From Amphiura filiformis (taxonomy: Eukaryota; Echinodermata; Ophiuroidea; Amphilepidida; Amphiuridae), in NCBI RefSeq assembly GCF_039555335.1, contig NC_092637.1:36995026-37059025 (forward strand): a stretch of DNA of 64,000 bases. Direction: 5' to 3'. This document shows positions 54,810-64,000 of this stretch, in pieces. Every line of letters starts with the position of its first letter. The first letter of the stretch is position 1. The notes beneath the pieces were generated by a model. It saw only the letters and a list, made by a program, of their open reading frames with translations. It searched no databases and was not told the DNA's origin. Made by a program: the position numbers and the translations under genes.

Positions 54810-55247
54810 CCGACTTTTGATAACCCCTGAAATTACTGCAAACTTAAAGTAGGGACGTGCCAGCTAACAGGATGGACAGTGCTTATTTGTAGCAGAGTAG
54901 AATCAAAATGCCAAAGATAATGACTTGCTTTTGATGATTCATTAGATGTTGTCAACTCATAAATTCACTTGTAATAGCTTGTAATATAAGTTTCATAAAC
55001 ATGTTTAAATCATAACATCAATTTCTAAGATGTAAATGTTAACAACCTAAGTGCATATGTCAAATAATTAGATATTACATACACAAACCATCAAAACTCT
55101 ATGCATGTTTAGTTTTACACATGTTTACAAAATCCCGTGCATCCCAACTGGTCATAACAGAATGCACGGTGCCAATGTTTCGTTATTCCAATTGTTAAGC
55201 TGCACTACAAGATACTAAAAGATAGAATACAAATAATTACACCAAAT
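54810..55247. other. 3' flank of gene 3
   Basis: Shares with genes 1 and 2 a vestigial terminal NHL segment (54868-54895), GACTTGCTTTTGATGATTC, GATGTTGTCAACTCATA, and ACCATCAAAACTCTA near 55085. No polyadenylation signal was assigned. Confidence 0.55.
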
Positions 55248-55582
55248 ACATGCGCGTATTTTGGGGGGCTTTGGGGGCACCAGCCCCCTGGGGTAAAAGC
55301 AGGGGGTGGCCAAAATGAAGGGGTGGTGGAAGAAGAAGGGGCGGCAAAAACAGGGACAGCAAAAAGAATTAGTAAATAAAAAAGGGTGGAAAAATTTGAT
55401 GAAGCATAAACAAATTTGAAAAAAATGGTACTATACATCAAAATGTGCTGCTTTTAGGGCTCTTCACTTTTTCAAACGACCGAGAAAAAAATTGGGTGAA
55501 CCTTTTCGGGCAGTTGAGGAAGGGCGGCAAAATTGAATTTTCTTCAGCCCCCCGGGGTTGGGGCGGCAACGGTAAGCCACTG
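55248..55582. repeat. Interspersed repeat family A, copy 3
   Basis: Same orientation as 299-651: ACATGCGCGTATTTTGGGG, TGAAGGGGTGGTGGAAGAAG, AATGGTACTATACATCAAAA, GGAAGGGCGGCAAAATTGAA, ending GCCACTG. No clear target duplication. Confidence 0.72.
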
Positions 55583-56354
55583 AAATATTATTAAAAATTT
55601 TTTTTTTAATTAACTGCATGTGAGATTTTACATGGTACCTATGCAATGATCTACCAATGTTGCTTTTTTTTTCAATGGCTGTCAGAGATTTATTCCATGC
55701 ATGAGTAGACCTGCAAATAAATAGTAAACTTCAAATTGTTACAATCTCCTGAACAAAACAAGCTAGTTTTTGAAATTTGAAAAATAATCTGTAGGCGACG
55801 GAGAAAAAAAACCCAGTTTTACAGGCAGATGGACTTTTTAAGTATAGGGTCGGTGGGTCAGGATTTTTTTTCTACAGGGCTAAAATGACTCTAAAATTTC
55901 CCCAAAATCGTGAAAATTTGGCAAAAATTTGATGATTTTTTTCGCAAACATATTTGACAAATTTGTTCAAACATTCTCAGTAAAAAACATTCTCATTTGG
56001 GCCTTGGCTGGTTTTACATGATTTTAGCAAAAAAAGAAAAAATCTCCGAAACGGAAAATTTGGGTCGGTTGGCCCCGTAAAACAGGGTTTACTTTTGTGG
56101 CCTAAGTTAACTTTTTGGTATCCCAAACCATAAAGTCTTTTCATTTTGTACCGTATCAACAGATATCAAAAACATTGAGAAGTTTGGTCATGTTTGAGGG
56201 TTACTGCAAGAAGGCCCATCTGCAATAGCTGCCAGGTGTCTTATAATTAGCTGTGTATAATATCCATGTCAAATGTCTTTTGGGCAGCAATTGCAGACAG
56301 GATCTTCTTGCACAAACCCCTCAAAATCTATTTATTTTAACTCACCCTGTATAC
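55583..56354. other. Intergenic between genes 3 and 4, no gene recognised
   Basis: AT-rich with T runs and GGGTCGGT phrases similar to 52850. No supported open frame. Confidence 0.45.
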
Positions 56355-56731
56355 CAGGCTTCCTCAAATAGATTTGTTGAAGCGCCACATGAAATAAAAG
56401 AAAACTGTAATGCGCCACTCAATGATTTAGCACCGCCGGCGGGGAATCAGAGGGGGGTGTCCCCCTCTGAAGCTATTGATTTTTTTTTTAAATTTGAGGT
56501 GCAAATGACGTCATTTGGTGCAACATTTTGTACTATTTTAGCCTGTCTTTACAAGGATAACATGGGAATCGCATTGTTTAATGTTGAAATGCAGAATATT
56601 GGAGATATTCCTGATGGATGAAGTTTGATCAAAGGGTTTGATTTGATTTGATTTTTTTTAATTGATTTTTTAAAAATCTAAGCGTACGGCGTGCCACAAG
56701 TGGAGCGCACACCGCTATTTGCTGACCCCTG
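56355..56731. mobile_element. hAT (Charlie-like) MITE, 377 bp, perfect 8-bp TSD
   Basis: The left end CAGGCTTCCTCAAATAG and the right end (inverted) CAGCAGGGGTCAGCAAATAG are related, with GCGCCAC subterminal sequence. The duplication CTGTATAC lies at 56347-56354 and 56732-56739. The open frame across it is not a gene. Confidence 0.82.
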
Positions 56732-56980
56732 CTGTATACCTAAAATCAGGATGAAAATACATAATTGTTCAGTGTTCATTCATTGGTTCTTCAGATAGCT
56801 GTTACCAGATATCTTCATTAGATAAGCAAATTGAAGCATATACAAATAATCAAAATTTGTAAGTACCTTTCTTTGAAAATTGAGAATACAGAAGTTATCA
56901 CAAAATAGTAGGCCTATGTAGTATCATAGAATTGGCCTTTCACATGAATTAATTTTGGCATAAGGGTGCACCCCAGTAAG

Positions 56981-57459
56981 CAGTCAACATTAATAGGTAA
57001 ATTTTCACGGGAAAATTTTCTGGACACGTGACCAATGCGTATCAATGTGAGTGTAACCTCGAGCCTGATCTCTGACCCCCGGCGGTGACCTCGCTATTCA
57101 AGTCTTAGTAATTTTGAATTGGAATGGTATTTTTGACCGCAATTTTGATAGAAATTTGTGCATTGCAAATTTATTGAATATTATGTTATCTTAATTTTTT
57201 CACAATATCATCAAAAAGGAATTTCAAAAATATCTATCTACGGAAAAAATATTTATCTACGGAAACTCTTACCATAACATTATTAACTTAAGACAAGTAA
57301 CTTATTTTGCCTCAAAGGAAGAATTCTTCCTATTCAAATACATTGGAAGAACACCCGCTGTGCTCGGGGTCACATTGCATAATGCTAATATGTCTGCGCC
57401 CATGGGTGTCACGTGTCCAGAAAATTTTCCCGTGAAAATTTACCTATTAATTCTGACTG
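56981..57459. mobile_element. MITE-like element, about 480 bp, with about 50-bp TIRs
   Basis: The left stretch through AATAGGTAAATTTTCACGGG and AAAATTTTCTGGACACGTGAC is mirrored at 57408-57459 with very few differences. The interior includes TATCTACGGAAAAAATATTT. No clear target duplication. Confidence 0.82.
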
Positions 57460-57599
57460 GTAAGTAGCCTCTATTGACTTTCTATACAAACAGGGTCCGG
57501 GAAAGCTTCATTTTCTTGACTTCAGAGCAACTCAGCTCTTCAAAACTTACACTTTCTGCAAGTTGAAGGTCAGCTTAAGACATTCTAGTCCAGAGAAAT

Positions 57600-57960
57600 C
57601 ATACGGAGTCCAGCAGGTTTTTTTTCAGAAAATTGCCCACTAGATCACTCTATATAATATACAGCTTACGGCGACTCACAGATAGCTTGGTGTTTCTGAA
57701 ATGTAACACATTTTGAAAGCTTAGCCAACTCTTCATAAAAAGTCGGATCCTGCTCATTTTTCACAGACTATCTATTTCCCAGGCCTAAATGAGGATTAAA
57801 TATGAATCAGCATCTAATGGTTTGTTTTTAAGCCTTTCCTAATCTATTATATTCAGTCAAATTGCACATTTCCTTGTTTGAAACACTGACTTTTCAAAAA
57901 GGACCTATAAGAGATTCCGATTTACTGGTGTGCACTCTAAAGAATTTTTATGTTTACATG
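57600..57960. repeat. Duplicated intergenic segment (pairs with 26040-26440)
   Basis: Shared phrases include ACTAGATCAC, ATACAGCTTACG, TCTTCATAAAAAGTCGG, AGGCCTAAATGAGGATTA and TTTACTGGTGTGCACTCT. It shows that the duplicated gene unit extends into the region between genes 3 and 4, and gives the empty site for the insertion at 26140-26239. Confidence 0.72.
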
Positions 57961-58483
57961 TTTATATAATATATCATTAATTTGGATACATGGTAAACAT
58001 AATTAGACTGGTTTGGTTAAATTTTGAGGGGTTTTACTATGCAAATAAGCTAATTTACATGGTATCATTTTTAGCCTTTTTTGCTATCTACTGCTGATAG
58101 CAATTACAAAATTACGCATTTTAAATAGCTTGATGCACTGTAACATTTTTACACTTCATTGTTCATAATTTACAAATGTTTTTATACACTGAATGATAGA
58201 AAAATTGTATTAAAATATTGCTTGAATTCAAAAACAAATACCTGAATCTATTTTCTGTGTATTTTTGGTTTGTTTGTTTACTTATAGAGTGGGGGTCCAA
58301 TGAAGGGACTTGGGCATGTGTTGCACACATACTTCGAGGAGGCTATTCAAGCTATATTGTTTTTCTTTTATGAATGATGTGTCTGTCTTAATCAAATGTA
58401 TTGATTTTTATCTTGAAAGCATGAATACCTAGCTGTTTGGGTACACATTCAGCACACCTTGCTTGAGCATGGGAACTCATCCA
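57961..58483. other. Intergenic, no gene recognised
   Basis: AT-rich, nothing identified. Confidence 0.45.
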
Positions 58484-58955
58484 ACATCTAATGAACAAGC
58501 TCCCTCCCACCACCTGGGAAACAAAGGACTCATCCAAGGAACCCCTCTCACCACCCAGGGAACAAATGGCTTATTTAAGAAACAAACTCCCTCCCACTAC
58601 CTTGTGAACAAATAGCTCATCCAAGAAAAAGCTCCTTTCCACCACCCAGGGAACTCCCTCCTACCACCCTATTAACAAAGCAGGAACAACCTCCCTCCCA
58701 CCACCCAGGGAACAAAGGGCTCATCCAAGGTACAAACACACTCCTACCACCCAGAGAACAAAGGACTCATCCAAGGAACAAACTCCCTCCAACCACCCTG
58801 TGAACAAAGGGCTCATTCAAGAATTTAGAAACAAGCTCCATCCCACCACCCAGGAAACAAAGGGTTCATCCAAGGAACAAACTTCCTCCCACCACCCTGG
58901 GAACACTAGAGCTCAACCAAGGAACAAATTCCCTCCCATCACCCAAAAATAGTGA
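58484..58955. repeat. Minisatellite, units of about 45 bp
   Basis: Imperfect tandem units built from AACTCCCTCCCACCACCCAG, GGAACAAAGGGCTCATCC and AAGGAACAA, about ten in all. Unit length varies because of small deletions. Confidence 0.88.
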
Positions 58956-59510
58956 GACTCCATCAACATCATTTCAGTAACAGCTCCACAAAGTTTTATC
59001 TTGGTTTCCAATCACCTGTCTAAGACACACAGAATAATTACTTTTTTGTAGCACATTCCCTTTCAAAGGGATTTCTTCACCCATCGCTTAATTATTAACT
59101 CATCCACAGGAGATCCATTACCATTATTACCAAGTATTTAGTGTGCGCATGCACAGTCCACAAAAGCCTACATAGCAACCAAATATCCATTATATTAATT
59201 AAATTTCCTCCTAAGCTTTGAAAGGAAGCACACTTAAGTTGACATTTGAGATGTGCGATGATGCAGAAAAAGGAGGGAAATATTATTCACATATTAAGTA
59301 CCAGAAAGCTTTGTTGTGTATGAGAATTCTCACCATGATATGGTAAATAAGATATTGCACGTAAAGTCACTTAAGACAGGCATATACCAATATTTGAATG
59401 GATCAAATCGCCAAATAATCATTAAGTGATACACAGTATCGATGTTTGCCCAGCATAACATGTAGGCCTAGTAATACAACTGATGCATGCACTACTTTTC
59501 TAGTAACAAA
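58956..59510 (+). promoter_or_regulatory. 5' flank of gene 4, partly conserved with genes 2 and 3
   Basis: Shared phrases: ACATTCCCTTTCAAAGGGAT, TTATTACCAAGTAT and, at 59305-59350, CTTTGTTGTGTATGAGAATT then CTCACCATGATATGGTAAAT. The last block recurs 130-190 bp upstream of the starts of genes 2 and 3, so it is the best candidate for a shared promoter segment. No core promoter motif was identified. Confidence 0.5.
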
Positions 59511-59765
59511 ATGGCAGAGAGTAAGCTAGTGGAAAAACTCAACAATGATCTTTTGGCGTGTGGAATCTGCTTGGATCGATACAATCAACCTCGAGGACTA
59601 CCATGTCTACATTGCTTTTGCCATGACTGCTTAGAGAGGTACTGTAGAGGACAAAAGCAAGTTATGTGTCCCAACTGCAAGAAACCAACAGCAGTACCAA
59701 AAGAAGGAGTGTCTGGATTCCCTCCTCATTTCATTATTAACACCCTACAAGATATGCTGAACAAG
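59511..59765 (+). CDS. TRIM-NHL gene 4, exon 1: RING finger
   Basis: The exon codes 85 residues, MAESKLVEKLNNDLLACGIC... to ...DMLNK, with donor G|GTAAAT in phase 0. All C3HC4 ligands are present (CGICLDRY...PCLHCFCHDC...CPNC). It is the most divergent RING exon of the four (for example NND for RRD, and QVMC for TVLC), consistent with gene 4 being the earliest split. The ATG at 59511 matches the paralog starts. Confidence 0.91.
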
Positions 59766-60517
59766 GTAAATATAAAATCTTAAATATGTGACACGATATG
59801 GTCCATGGGGGCCAAAGGCAGCAAATTTGAAACTGAGATAAAGGTAAAAATATAGAGTAAAAAAACAATAAAATACATAAGAAAATAAACATCAAAAAAC
59901 TTCAGAACTTCAGAACCAAGTATGTTTTCAAAGGTCTAGGATGATGTAAAAAAACTAATATACTTTTCGAAATTTAACATGTGACACGATCTGGTCCATG
60001 GGGGCCAAAGGAGGCATTTATGAAAATTGAGTTACTGTAATTATTACATTATACATATACTTTGATCAGCTCGTAATCGGCGGGTCTTATAACATCGCGG
60101 ATTGATATCAATATATTTTATTTGGAGAATTGTCTTGTGACATCTCGCCAGAAGTATTGCAAATTATTAATTGAAGTCCTACACTTCGCTTTTACCACTA
60201 CGCCGAAAAGTAGACCCACGTTAAGAAAGAAATAGTTGATCTGCCTGGACTATATTTTGCGTGTCAAAGAAAGTAGACGAAGGACTTCAATTAATAATTT
60301 GCACTTCGTAGATGTCACAAGACAATTCTCCAAATAAAATATATTGATATCAATCCGAGATGTTATAAGACCCGCCGCTTACGAGCTGATCAAACTATAT
60401 GTATAATGTAATAATTACAGTAACTCAATTTTCAAAAATGCCTCCTTTGGCCCCCATGGACCAGATCCTGTCACATATGTTAAATTTTGACAAGTATATT
60501 AGTTTTTTTTACATCTA

Positions 60518-61665
60518 CCCAGCAAACACAAAACGTTTTCGTCATCATTCGCAAAAGGTTATAAAAGGTTGTCAAAAAACGTTTAAATGTCGGGTTATAT
60601 AAAGGGTATATTAAGAGTATAAAACGTTTTCATAACCTTAAAAAACATTTTTTGATAATCTACTGCTCAGCAAACGAAAATGTTTTACAGAAAACGTTTA
60701 AATGTCTGGTTATATAAAGGGTGTAAAAATGTTTTAATAACATTCCAAAAACATTCTTGAAAACTTGATACAAAACATTCTAAACAGAATGTTATTTTGG
60801 GGTTGAAAAAATATTTTCAAAAATGTTTGCCCAAAATATTTTCAATAACGTTTTAAAAAACGTTTTCATGACCTTTATATAACCCGACATTTAAATGTTA
60901 TTAAAAGGTTTTGAAAAAACATTTTAAGAACATTTCTGTGTTTCCTGGGTTCAAATATTTTAACATAATGTTTTTAAGTATTGACACAATATTTTGCAAA
61001 AATGTTTGCAAAAATAGTTTACAATAACATTTTTTTAAAACTTTTAAAAATATTGTTGTAGTGTGTTTTCATACAAAACGTTTTAAAACTTTATCATAAC
61101 CTTTATATCCCGGTACCCCAGGTCAACATAAAAAGTGGTAACCATGTGTGTTCTTCCTTTTTTCAAAACCCCCCTTTTCACTGATTTTTCATTGATTTTA
61201 CCCCCTTTTTTGCCAAATCACTGACAAAATCAGGGTAAAAAATACCCCCTTTTTCAAGGTTTTCAATGAGAAGATTTCCAGACACCCCTTTTCAATGACT
61301 CCAAATATTTTAATATATTAAGTACAAAATGTGCAAGTATGAACATTACTTTGATGGAGGCTGAAGACTGGGCTGAAGACATCGATCGAATCGAACCTGT
61401 GAAATACCCCTTTTTTAAAAATTTCATGGAGACAATGCTCAGAATACCCCTTTTTTTCGTGATTTCGCGGTCCGCGATTTCAGTCAACAAAATACCCTTT
61501 TCTGCGAAATTTAGAACACACATGGTTACCACTTTTTATGTTGACCTGGGGTACCGGGCTTTATATAACCCGACATTTTAATGTTATTAAAACGTTTTTA
61601 CCTAAACCAAAAGCCAAAATATAACTTATTTAAAACGTTTTTAAAACGTTTTTGTGTTTGCTGGG
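60518..61665. mobile_element. TA-flanked MITE, CCCAGCAAACAC family, 1.15 kb with nested insert
   Basis: The perfect ends CCCAGCAAACACAAAACG and ACGTTTTTGTGTTTGCTGGG are bordered by TA (60516-60517 and 61666-61667). The interior consists of AAAACGTT/AACATTTT/TTTAAATGT phrases and TATATAACCCGACATTTAAA. It is the best-preserved copy of the family in the window and is interrupted by the hAT element at 61109-61558. Confidence 0.88.
61109..61558. mobile_element. hAT-like MITE, 450 bp, perfect 8-bp TSD (nested)
   Basis: The ends CCCGGTACCCCAGGTCAACA and TGTTGACCTGGGGTACCGGG are perfect inverted repeats, continuing to about 45 bp (ACCATGTGTGTTC). The 8-bp duplication CTTTATAT lies at 61101-61108 and 61559-61566. 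Short open frames inside are unsupported. Confidence 0.87.
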
Positions 61666-61676
61666 TACCTAGACCT

Positions 61677-62188
61677 AGTACTGGTAGCCATATAAAAGGG
61701 TATGTAGAAAACAGGACATTGTCTTTAGAACCGTAGTACCATCATGTGCAACACGTCCAACTGAGAGCGATTCTTTCAAATAAACCCACTGTGCATTTTC
61801 TGAACGAATTCACAGTTGTTTGTTGGTGAAGAGACTAGTGCCTGTAGTATTCGAGCAGAATTTCTTGAAATTTTAAAATTTAAGTGCATCATGATATTTT
61901 GTCAAAATTTATTATGCAGACGATATCCATGGATATAGCCCAACAGTTAAGTGCCGGCTTCGACAAGCCTGTTCCGTGTTGATGCAAACGTACCACAGTC
62001 ATATTTAGCTTCGCCCATTTACCAATGAAATTTTGGGCTTATTACAAGCTAAACCACACCCACTGACAAAGAACATGGCTCTAATTAAGTCATACTCAGA
62101 GATTTAGTGTAAAGCGTTTTTTTTTCTCCAGTATTTCATTGTAATTTATTTTGGTTTTAATCAAAGTTTGCATCATTGTTTCTTGCAG
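61677..62188. other. Intron 1 of gene 4, remaining 3' portion
   Basis: Unique-looking AT-rich sequence ending in the acceptor TTGTTTCTTGCAG. No exon or repeat recognised. Without the inserted elements the intron would be about 0.7 kb. Confidence 0.5.
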
Positions 62189-63868
62189 CCAAAAGAAGCC
62201 ATACAGGATGCTATTTGTGGGAACTGTAACCTGAAGAAAGCCACATCCTACTGTCTGGAATGCAAGGAATTCTTCTGCAAAACCTGCAACACTGCACATG
62301 GTACTCTGAAAGCCAACAAAGAACACAAGATTGTCAGTGTTGAAGATCTTTCCTCCGGAAAAGTCATGCTACCGGTTACTACATCAGAAGACCAGATGTG
62401 CAAGGATCATGAGGGTGAGACAAAGAAGTTCTACTGTGAGACCTGTTGGAAGCTTATCTGCAGAGACTGTATTGTGCTAGGTCACAGTAAACATCAGTAC
62501 ATCAGCCTGAAAGATGCATCGGAAAAACAGGTTGCAAAGCTGAAAGATCTCTCAAGGGGAAGTGAAAATCTGAAGAAACAGTGCAGGGGTGCCATCAAGA
62601 AAACAGAGAATGTAGAGAAGACTCTTGCTGCTTCTTCCAAAGATGTCAAGGAGAACCTAGAAAGGCTCAAGAATGAGTACCACAAGCAGGTTGATGCCAT
62701 GTTCAAGAGACATAAGGTTCGTACCAGTTTAGTGGAGGCCCAGAATGCCAGGGAGCTGGGTTACATCAAAGAAAACCTTCATGCAACTTTGGCTAAACTT
62801 GGAAGTGCCTGTGATCTTGCTACTAGAGTCACACAGACAGGATCCGACTATGATGTCACATCAGTCTTCCCTACCTTGTCTGCAAGTCTTAAGGAGATGA
62901 ACAGAATGACCAAGCCTGTGGCTGCATCAGAGTCACTGGCATATGTTGAGCTCATTGCACCTGAGAGGGTTGATATTCCTGATTTACTTAGCGTGTTATC
63001 GATCAAACCTGGAGACAAATGGGTGCAGACTGGACAGTTAAATACCAAACCTGGATTGCGAAGCCCATATGGAATTGCAGTCAACAAAGATGGTGATATT
63101 GCAGTAACAAATGGAGCCTTCACATCTTGCAAGGTATATTCAAAGGATGGTAAAGTCAAATGCAGCTTCAGTGGTGCTTTTGATGCAGCCGTACATGACA
63201 TTGCCATCACTGCAGACAACAAATACATCCTCTCTGGCAGGGGTGAGATTTTGTTTTTTGATAGCGAAGGCAACAGGTTGAACTATCCAAAGGTACCTAC
63301 GTATGATATGAGCAAAAAACCACAAAAACCTATTGCTTTAACTGTAGGCTCAAATGGCAGGATTGTAGCAGGATTAGAAGGCACCACTATCTCTACATTT
63401 CATGGAAATGGCCAGTTCATATCCAAGTTTGAAGTTCCATCACAGCCACGCTGGCTAGCTGTCACTGCAAAGGGAGATATTGCAGTTTCTTTCAATATAG
63501 ATCGCACCCTACAACTGATGGATTACTCTGGTAACAATGTCAGAGTAGTGCAGCCTCCTCAAGAGGTCACTGAATGGAGTCCTTACTCTGTCTGCTGTAG
63601 TAAGCAAGGTGAGATATTTGTTGTGAATGGTGGCAAACCGAAAGGTATATATCGATACACAGCCAATGGTGAACAGTGTCTGGGTTGTATCATCACAGGA
63701 CTTACTAATAACCCAGCAGGTCTTGCTATCTCAGATGATGGACAACATCTATTACAAGTAGATTGGGTTGATTGCGTAGTGACGATATACCAAAGAAAAT
63801 CAGCTATTCGTAGTAGAATGGGGTCAATATGTCATGAAGATATTCCAAAGAAAATAACTTGCTTTTGA
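62189..63868 (+). CDS. TRIM-NHL gene 4, exon 2: B-boxes, coiled coil, NHL propeller, extended C-terminus
   Basis: With exon 1 it codes 644 residues. It opens PKEAIQDAICGNCNLKK, where the paralogs have AKGAVQDA. B-box 1 and B-box 2 ligands are complete, and B-box 2 has the shorter spacing of gene 3 (CRDCIVLGH). The coiled coil resembles genes 1 and 2 (VAKLKDLSRGSENLKKQ...). The NHL-type propeller ends VVTIYQRK, where the other proteins stop. Here the frame continues 22 residues (63800-63865) before TGA. Those bases are a second copy of the terminal segment read in another frame. The frame also stays open for seven codons before the acceptor, which are intronic. An E3 ligase function is inferred from the domain set. 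Confidence 0.92.
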   Translation, partial: PKEAIQDAICGNCNLKKATSYCLECKEFFCKTCNTAHGTLKANKEHKIVSVEDLSSGKVMLPVTTSEDQMCKDHEGETKKFYCETCWKLICRDCIVLGHSKHQYISLKDASEKQVAKLKDLSRGSENLKKQCRGAIKKTENVEKTLAASSKDVKENLERLKNEYHKQVDAMFKRHKVRTSLVEAQNARELGYIKENLHATLAKLGSACDLATRVTQTGSDYDVTSVFPTLSASLKEMNRMTKPVAASESLAYVELIAPERVDIPDLLSVLSIKPGDKWVQTGQLNTKPGLRSPYGIAVNKDGDIAVTNGAFTSCKVYSKDGKVKCSFSGAFDAAVHDIAITADNKYILSGRGEILFFDSEGNRLNYPKVPTYDMSKKPQKPIALTVGSNGRIVAGLEGTTISTFHGNGQFISKFEVPSQPRWLAVTAKGDIAVSFNIDRTLQLMDYSGNNVRVVQPPQEVTEWSPYSVCCSKQGEIFVVNGGKPKGIYRYTANGEQCLGCIITGLTNNPAGLAISDDGQHLLQVDWVDCVVTIYQRKSAIRSRMGSICHEDIPKKITCF

Positions 63869-64000
63869 TAACCCAGAGTGCAGGTACTGGTATCTTAGAG
63901 GATGCACAGCACCTGGGACGGCTGCACAGGGCTTATTAACTCTATACCATTCAGCAAATTACTTCAGCGGTGTTCGTCTGCTCTGTCTGATTATCGCGTA
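63869..64000. other. 3' flank of gene 4, with vestigial NHL segment
   Basis: 63881-63919 (CAGGTACTGGTATCTTAGAG then GATGCACAGCACCTGGG) resembles the last-blade coding sequence (about 63717-63755) but lies after the stop. The window ends before any further gene. Confidence 0.6.

Larger units (their letters stand above)
59932..61676. mobile_element. Palindromic element in intron 1 of gene 4, right arm split by nested insertions
   Basis: Arms pair 59932-60175 with 60283-60517 plus 61668-61676: TGTGACACGATCTGGTCC, TGGGGGCCAAAGGAGGCAT, TTATTACATTATACATATA, TTGTGACATCTCGC, with a centre near 60230. The outermost match (GGTCTAGG...CATC) is completed only after the insertion 60518-61665 is passed over. 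Non-coding; it would give a stem of about 240 bp. Confidence 0.82.

Noticed and set aside
62168-62188. Start of gene 4 exon 2 at the in-frame ATG-like codon at 62168
   Set aside because: A good acceptor (TTTCTTGCAG) lies just before 62189 and the paralogs join there in phase 0; the preceding seven codons are intronic.
1-64000. Retrovirus, LTR element, Polinton, tRNA or rRNA genes
   Set aside because: No reverse transcriptase, integrase, capsid or polymerase motifs, no long direct terminal repeats and no cloverleaf or rRNA sequence were recognised by eye; small or decayed copies cannot be excluded without a search.

Overview
The window looks like AT-rich genomic DNA from a marine invertebrate deuterostome, most likely an echinoderm. 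That assignment is inference. It rests on a local expansion of TRIM-NHL genes, an integrin beta gene end, dense small DNA transposons and the over-represented palindrome TAGGCCTA. No species is claimed. All recognised host genes lie on the + strand.

Layout. (1) 67-1428: the last two coding exons of an integrin beta gene (transmembrane helix, then a cytoplasmic tail with NPLF and NPMY motifs). (2) 10407-63868: a head-to-tail array of four paralogous TRIM-type E3 ubiquitin ligase genes. Each has a 255-bp exon coding exactly the RING finger (85 codons, ending in phase 0 at ...DK|gtaaat) and one large exon coding B-box 1, B-box 2, a coiled coil and a C-terminal NHL-type beta-propeller. The pairs are gene 1 (10407-10661 / 22625-24239, with one frameshift), gene 2 (35583-35837 / 44893-46503), gene 3 (51770-52024 / 53199-54809) and gene 4 (59511-59765 / 62189-63868). 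Introns are about 12.0, 9.1, 1.2 and 2.4 kb; the size differences come from inserted repeats.

The genes arose by segmental duplication, because stretches of 5' flank (genes 2, 3, 4), intron end and 3' flank are also paralogous. The paralogous flanks act as natural empty sites and allow several insertions to be bounded exactly. A 206-bp stretch shared by genes 2 and 3 with one mismatch points to gene conversion. Gene 2 has lost a B-box 1 zinc cysteine, and gene 4 has a 22-residue tail read out of frame from a duplicated terminal segment.

The rest is dominated by repeats: hAT-like elements with 8-bp target duplications (2365-2709, 6443-6899, 32785-34991, 36852-39234, 56355-56731, 61109-61558), a TA-flanked family with CCCAGCAAACAC ends, TTAA-flanked elements (10698-12141, 47190-48079), a TTA-flanked Harbinger-like element (12210-13133), very long inverted-repeat (foldback-like) structures (13501-19234, 20830-21795, 40385-44386, 59932-61676), a truncated Penelope-like retroelement with a GIY-YIG domain (18247-19034), and minisatellites. 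Several are nested two to four deep. No tRNA, rRNA, CRISPR array, retrovirus, LTR element or Polinton was recognised.
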